Assembly: GCA_025201365.1 (NCBI GenBank)
Contig: JAIXMF010000003.1
Span: 248,001-312,000 of the forward strand
Reading direction: 5' to 3'
Source of the DNA: Syncephalis plumigaleata
Lineage: Eukaryota; Zoopagomycota; Zoopagomycetes; Zoopagales; Piptocephalidaceae
Length of the DNA stretch: 64,000 bases
This document shows positions 59,781 to 64,000 of this stretch, in pieces (position 1 is the stretch's first letter; the number at the start of each line of letters is the position of its first letter). The translations under genes and the position numbers were made by a program. Below the pieces are notes generated by a model, which searched no databases, was not told the DNA's origin, and saw only the letters and a list, made by a program, of their open reading frames with translations.

Positions 59781-61693
59781 TTAACGAGTAAGTTCAAGTC
59801 GTTTAATGGGGAAGCGACGCTTGGCCCATTCACGAACCGGGCCTAGAATGACAAAATATTCAAAGAGGAGGTTGACGGCGCAATTAGCCATGGCGTAGCC
59901 CCATATCGTCCAACGGAATTGATACGGTAGCACGTTATGTCCTAGGGACTATTGTACCGTTCGATATTCCATGTCGGACGCGAGTAGCCTAGTTTCACCA
60001 GAACCTCGGGATCACCGCAATTGGTACGGAACCAACAGCCAACGGGATTGGGATCCGCTATAATGATATAGGAGATGAAGGCCATCATAACAAAGTAGCA
60101 AGCGACTAGCGTGTAGTTACGCCACCAAGCACGTCGGAATCGATAGCCAAAGTTAAAGGTGGCTGCCGCATTGATAAACTGCGGTAAAGTGATGGCCGTA
60201 ATGAGCACGGATTCATAGTTGTCGCCGAGTAGCCACCACTTTGACGCGTCTACGGATGAGGCATCGAATTCGTTGCATCGGAACCATGGCTGACGGAATA
60301 GCAGTAGAATACCGAAGGTGAAGAATAACAAGTTGATAATCACCTGAGTAATGGTGGAGGCTAACGTTTCCGGACCAAGTAGACGAGCCGTGGGTCGTTG
60401 TGCCGATAAACGTCGTGCCGGCAATGCTTGAGTTAACGCGTAGGATAGGCCAACGGTGACGAATCCGTCGATCAACACCCATATCCATTGCGGTACTACC
60501 ACGGTAAAGTAGTACTGGATCAGTTCGAGGAAGCACATCGTCTCGCCGTACATGATCAGGAATTTATAGCCGGCAAACGAGGTGGCAAGTGCCGCACGAC
60601 CTTGACGCACCAATTCCACGCAACTGAAGATGGAGCGTACACTCGTGCTGAACGGTGACACAATCGATGCTTCCGCTTCACTTAGCGCGATGCCACAATG
60701 TGCTACGCGTAAGGCACCGCAGTCGTTGCCACCGTCACCACACATGGCGGTCACCGCTCGTTCCATGAATAGTTGCACGCACGCCACTTTACCATCGGGT
60801 GTCATACGAGCGAATATACGCGTGTGCAGTAAAAGTCGACGCATTTGATTAGTGCGCACTAGTGCATCGAACGCTTTACCCGTGATGGCCAACTCGCATG
60901 GATCCAACTTGTTATTGTCGAGCTCCTTGTTAATATCGTGAACAATGGCGTCAGTGTCGATATCGCGCCATGTCACTTGGTCGTTGTTGTTGTCGTTGTC
61001 TGTTGCTACATCGCCTAGTAGTACACGTACACCACTTGGCACCATACTGCATCGCCGTGCAATGTAAATACCAGTTAGCGCGTTGTCGCCGGTAATCATC
61101 ACGGTACGTGTGTCGCCCTGTTTCAACTCGGCAATGGCGTCGGCCGTGTCATGTTTAAGTTGATTCTTGAACAATAGGAGACCAATAAAATTACAATCGC
61201 GTTCAAGATCGTCACGCGTCAAGTCACGCAGTTCATCCAGCGAGATTTGTCCCAGGTCACGATGAGCGATGGCTAGCACGTAGCAACCTTCGGAGGCGTA
61301 GGTGGCGGCACGTACATCATAATCGACCGGCAGCGAATCGGGTAGACAGCTGTTTTTCACACGTTCGAAGGAGCCCTTCATGAATACGTGCACGTGTTTC
61401 GTGGTGGCATCGAGCACGGCCACGGACATGGAGGCTCGTGCGTGGATAAATTCGAATCGTTTCACTATATGGACCGGCTCGGCATTCGGCACATCGGTAG
61501 GCTTAAGCGTATCGAGATAGCCTGCTTGTTCGCCGAGACGAATCTCCCATCCACTAGCGCGGAATTGTTCGGTATCCACCGGATTGCCAATAATCTTGCC
61601 ATTAATCATGGTGACCGAATGACAAGTGGCGACACCTAAACGCGCAATGGCTGGCAGCTCGTTTACCGTATTGATCTGCGAGGTGAACTGAGG

Positions 61694-61726
<33 letters not shown>

Positions 61727-64000
61727 CGTGGAAGTGTTCGATGAGGATAGTACGGCCTTTTTACGAGGACTAGCCTCGGTGACGCACATGCCGTAGTAGT
61801 CGAGACCTTCCTTGGTGAGAGTACCGGTTTTATCGAAACAGAATACACGGATTTTACCGGCAATCATTACGCGTGGTAGATCCACACAGAATATGTTCTT
61901 CTCGCGTAGACGAGATGCTGCCACCGACTGACCAACGACGAGTGCGGCCGGCAATAACGGGCTCATCACTTGGGAGATGACGAACAATCCGTAGAACCAA
62001 CTGGTAATGTCACCACGTCCCATTAACCAAATAGATAGACCAAAGCATATGACACCCCATAGTAATAGGATGCAGATGACGCCCTTGAGATGTTCATTAA
62101 AGATGAACGACACCTCGCTAGGGAATAGGATCTTCTGGATGAGCTTGCCCTTATCGGTGGACGTACCCGTAGCCGTGACGAGGACCGTCACCTTTCCACC
62201 ATCGTTGAAGGGGTTGCCGTTAACACGGTGGTACCGGCGAACAATGTGTTATTCTTGCTTGCACCATGCGCACGGTAGGCGACAGGCTCATCGACTAGCG
62301 GGAATTTGCGAATTGGCATTGATTCACCGGTAAGTGAACTTTCATCGATAACTACCTCACCAGTGAGGATGGCCGCATCGCAGGGCAGTTGTAGGCCTTC
62401 GGTAACTTCGAGCAAGTCACCGGGCACGAGTTCCGTCGTGCAAATGGATGTCCACTTGCCATCGCGAAGTACTTTACAGTCGTTTTTGTACTCGGCCAGC
62501 GATTTCACCTTCTTCTCCGCTTTCAATCGTAGATACACTTTAACCAGGGCCGACACTAGGATCACCACCAATTGGACCAATCCCATATAGTAATAGGCGA
62601 AGTAGAACCAGACCCATAGGCACATTAGCTGGTACAGGTAAAAGAATGCCTGGAACTCCTCAAGTAATGCTAGAGGGAAGCTAGGAACATGCACAGGAAT
62701 AAAGTTCAATCCAAGTAAATTACGTAATTTAGCCGCTGAATGGCTAGTGTGTCCTTGTGTGTGTTGGCAATAATCACGATGTGTTTGTCCTAAATGATGC
62801 TGATATTGTTGAAATCCTACGGGTGATTTATCCAATACATAGCGTGTACATTGATACTCGAAATAGCCCACAACGTCATGTCGATCAGCATGATTATTAT
62901 TTGTTGTTGTTGTTGTTGTTGTTGTTGCAGTAGTGGTGGTGTGTATGGGTACCGTTGATACAATCGTATCCATGCCGAATAGACGAGAGAGACGACCCTC
63001 AATCAAGTGTAGTCGTTTCAGCCATCGACTATTATCCTCGAGTAGAATGACCGCATCACGTCTCGTTTCAATCTGTACAACACTGGCACCGCTAAGCTCG
63101 GTACGTAAGCGAAAGTAGTTGCGAATACGCTCATGTGTGATGTTAACAAGTATTAACCAGATGGTGGTGAAATGCCAAACGGTAACGAATATCTTCGAGG
63201 CTAGCTCGTTCTCGAGGAATATCCCAAAAGCAATACCCGTAACTAGACCGTAGTAGTCGGCCACGATGATACCAAGGATGACAAGCCACCAAAGAGTGGT
63301 GAGTTGCACGGTACAATAAACGAATAAACCGAAATAATCGTTACGATAGCCCTTAAAACGACCATTAGGTGGAATATCCGCGGCGATGCTTGATGGTTCA
63401 GTGGATTCCGTCGTGGAATGCGAATTGCGTGCCGTTGATTTCTCCTCGGATGGTGATGTCGCATCCTTGCTCGTTTTCTGTGTCGTGTTAATGAGGGTGG
63501 GTAAGGTGGACGCATCGAATACCGCAAATGGGCGCTCCTTCATTCGCTTGTAGGCGTGCCAAATACCGATTAATAAGAATTGCAGCGCAAAGTAGATGTA
63601 TTGAGATTGAAACATCGGCTCGGTATAGGTGAAGCTTGCCGGTGGCAGCGTGGGACAGTGTAGCCAGGCGTGTCGTTGTGTATTACGATCAAGCACGACA
63701 TCGGTGGTGCCGATAATACTCGTGTCGAGTGAGAGTGTCGAGGCACATAACGTAGAGACTAGCTCGCTCTTCGCCGTATCATTGAGCGATGGATCCATGA
63801 GCGGCACATTAACGAGTTGTCCCGCCATGCATGGTTGTAGGGCAGGCTGATTAGGTGCGGTATCACCACAGGTGCACACATTAGCCACGCCATTACAAGT
63901 GGAGTGACACGCGCCATCACCGCAGAATTGCGTGCCGGAAGGACAGATGGGTCTAACCATTGCGGGACAGTCACGCGCAGGGTCTACCACGCACAATGTG
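59781..64000 (-). CDS. P5B-type (ATP13A2-like) transport ATPase, 5' end outside the window, two apparent frame breaks
   Basis: P5B ATPases sit in endolysosomal or vacuolar membranes and export polyamines. Reading 5' to 3': a Cys-rich segment (CGDGACHSTCNGVANVCTCG); a first membrane helix (YIYFALQFLLIGIWHAYKRM); a cytosolic loop and two more helices; the actuator motif VVIDESSLTGESMPIRKF near 62310-62350; SPLLPAALVVG, the P5B-type TM4 motif; FCVDLPRVMIAGKIRVFCFD then KTGTLTKEGLD near 61810-61845 with the phosphorylated Asp; a Ser run encoded near 61695-61735; MITGDNALTG; GDGGNDCGALR; and the C-terminal membrane helices ending KRRFPIKRLELTR. The frame shifts near 62221 and again near 59945; each fits loss of one base, both next to short base runs. 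No intron is seen. It may be an assembly error, or a gene starting to decay. Confidence 0.85.

Noticed and set aside
62188-62226. A 35 bp GT-AG intron that would restore the ATPase frame
   Set aside because: It would join in frame, but 35 bp is far below the 50-90 bp introns of this genome and would delete residues before the conserved TGTSTDKGKL segment.

Overview
The window is nuclear DNA from an intron-rich eukaryote, almost certainly a fungus and probably an early-diverging (zygomycete-grade) one. Three genes carry fungal hallmarks: a Num1/Mcp5-type PH protein, a Ugo1-like outer-membrane carrier, and a two-domain phosphofructokinase with the N-terminal glyoxalase-like extension of fungal PFK subunits. 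Most introns are about 50-90 bp, GTAAGT...TAG. One clear U12-type AT-AC intron and a Treslin-like gene argue against yeasts and moulds, which have lost the minor spliceosome. I found no tRNA or rRNA gene. All exon coordinates are from my own reading of splice sites; each full gene model sums to a multiple of three.

Layout. 0-20.98 kb: mostly minus-strand housekeeping genes: a chromodomain protein (partial), NUM1-like cortical anchor, ADE1 (SAICAR synthetase), a membrane-tailed Nudix hydrolase, a small plus-strand SCP2-like protein, a GRAM/VASt sterol-transfer protein and PFK. 21.1-22.4 kb: a decayed 1.3 kb TIR element (A) with Fanzor remnants. 23.4-25.9 kb: a secreted kinase-like protein and a secreted PLC-like phosphodiesterase, convergent. 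26.5-35.4 kb: ATP11, UGO1, a Treslin/TICRR-like replication factor with 13 exons, and YKT6.

35.98-45.54 kb: a 9.6 kb mobile element (B) with the same terminal inverted repeats as A and a TA target duplication. It carries a full-length spliced Fanzor (eukaryotic TnpB-like RNA-guided nuclease) gene, and a young, whole-looking Ty3/Gypsy LTR retrotransposon is nested in it. Two further partial copies of B's non-coding arm lie at 51.2 and 59.0 kb.

45.7-54.85 kb: TSC1 (hamartin), PITHD1 and a protein kinase with an 8-nt microexon. 54.85-57.9 kb is gene-poor but rich in perfect complementary stems and may hold an unidentified structured RNA. 57.9-59.0 kb: a decayed 3' fragment of an isoleucyl-tRNA synthetase gene. 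59.8-64.0 kb: a P5B-type ATPase, open at the window edge, with two apparent one-base frame breaks.

Most host genes are unrelated neighbours. The strongest candidate for new biology is the Fanzor element family (A, B and fragments C and D), followed by the U12 intron and the structured region at 55.3-56.6 kb.
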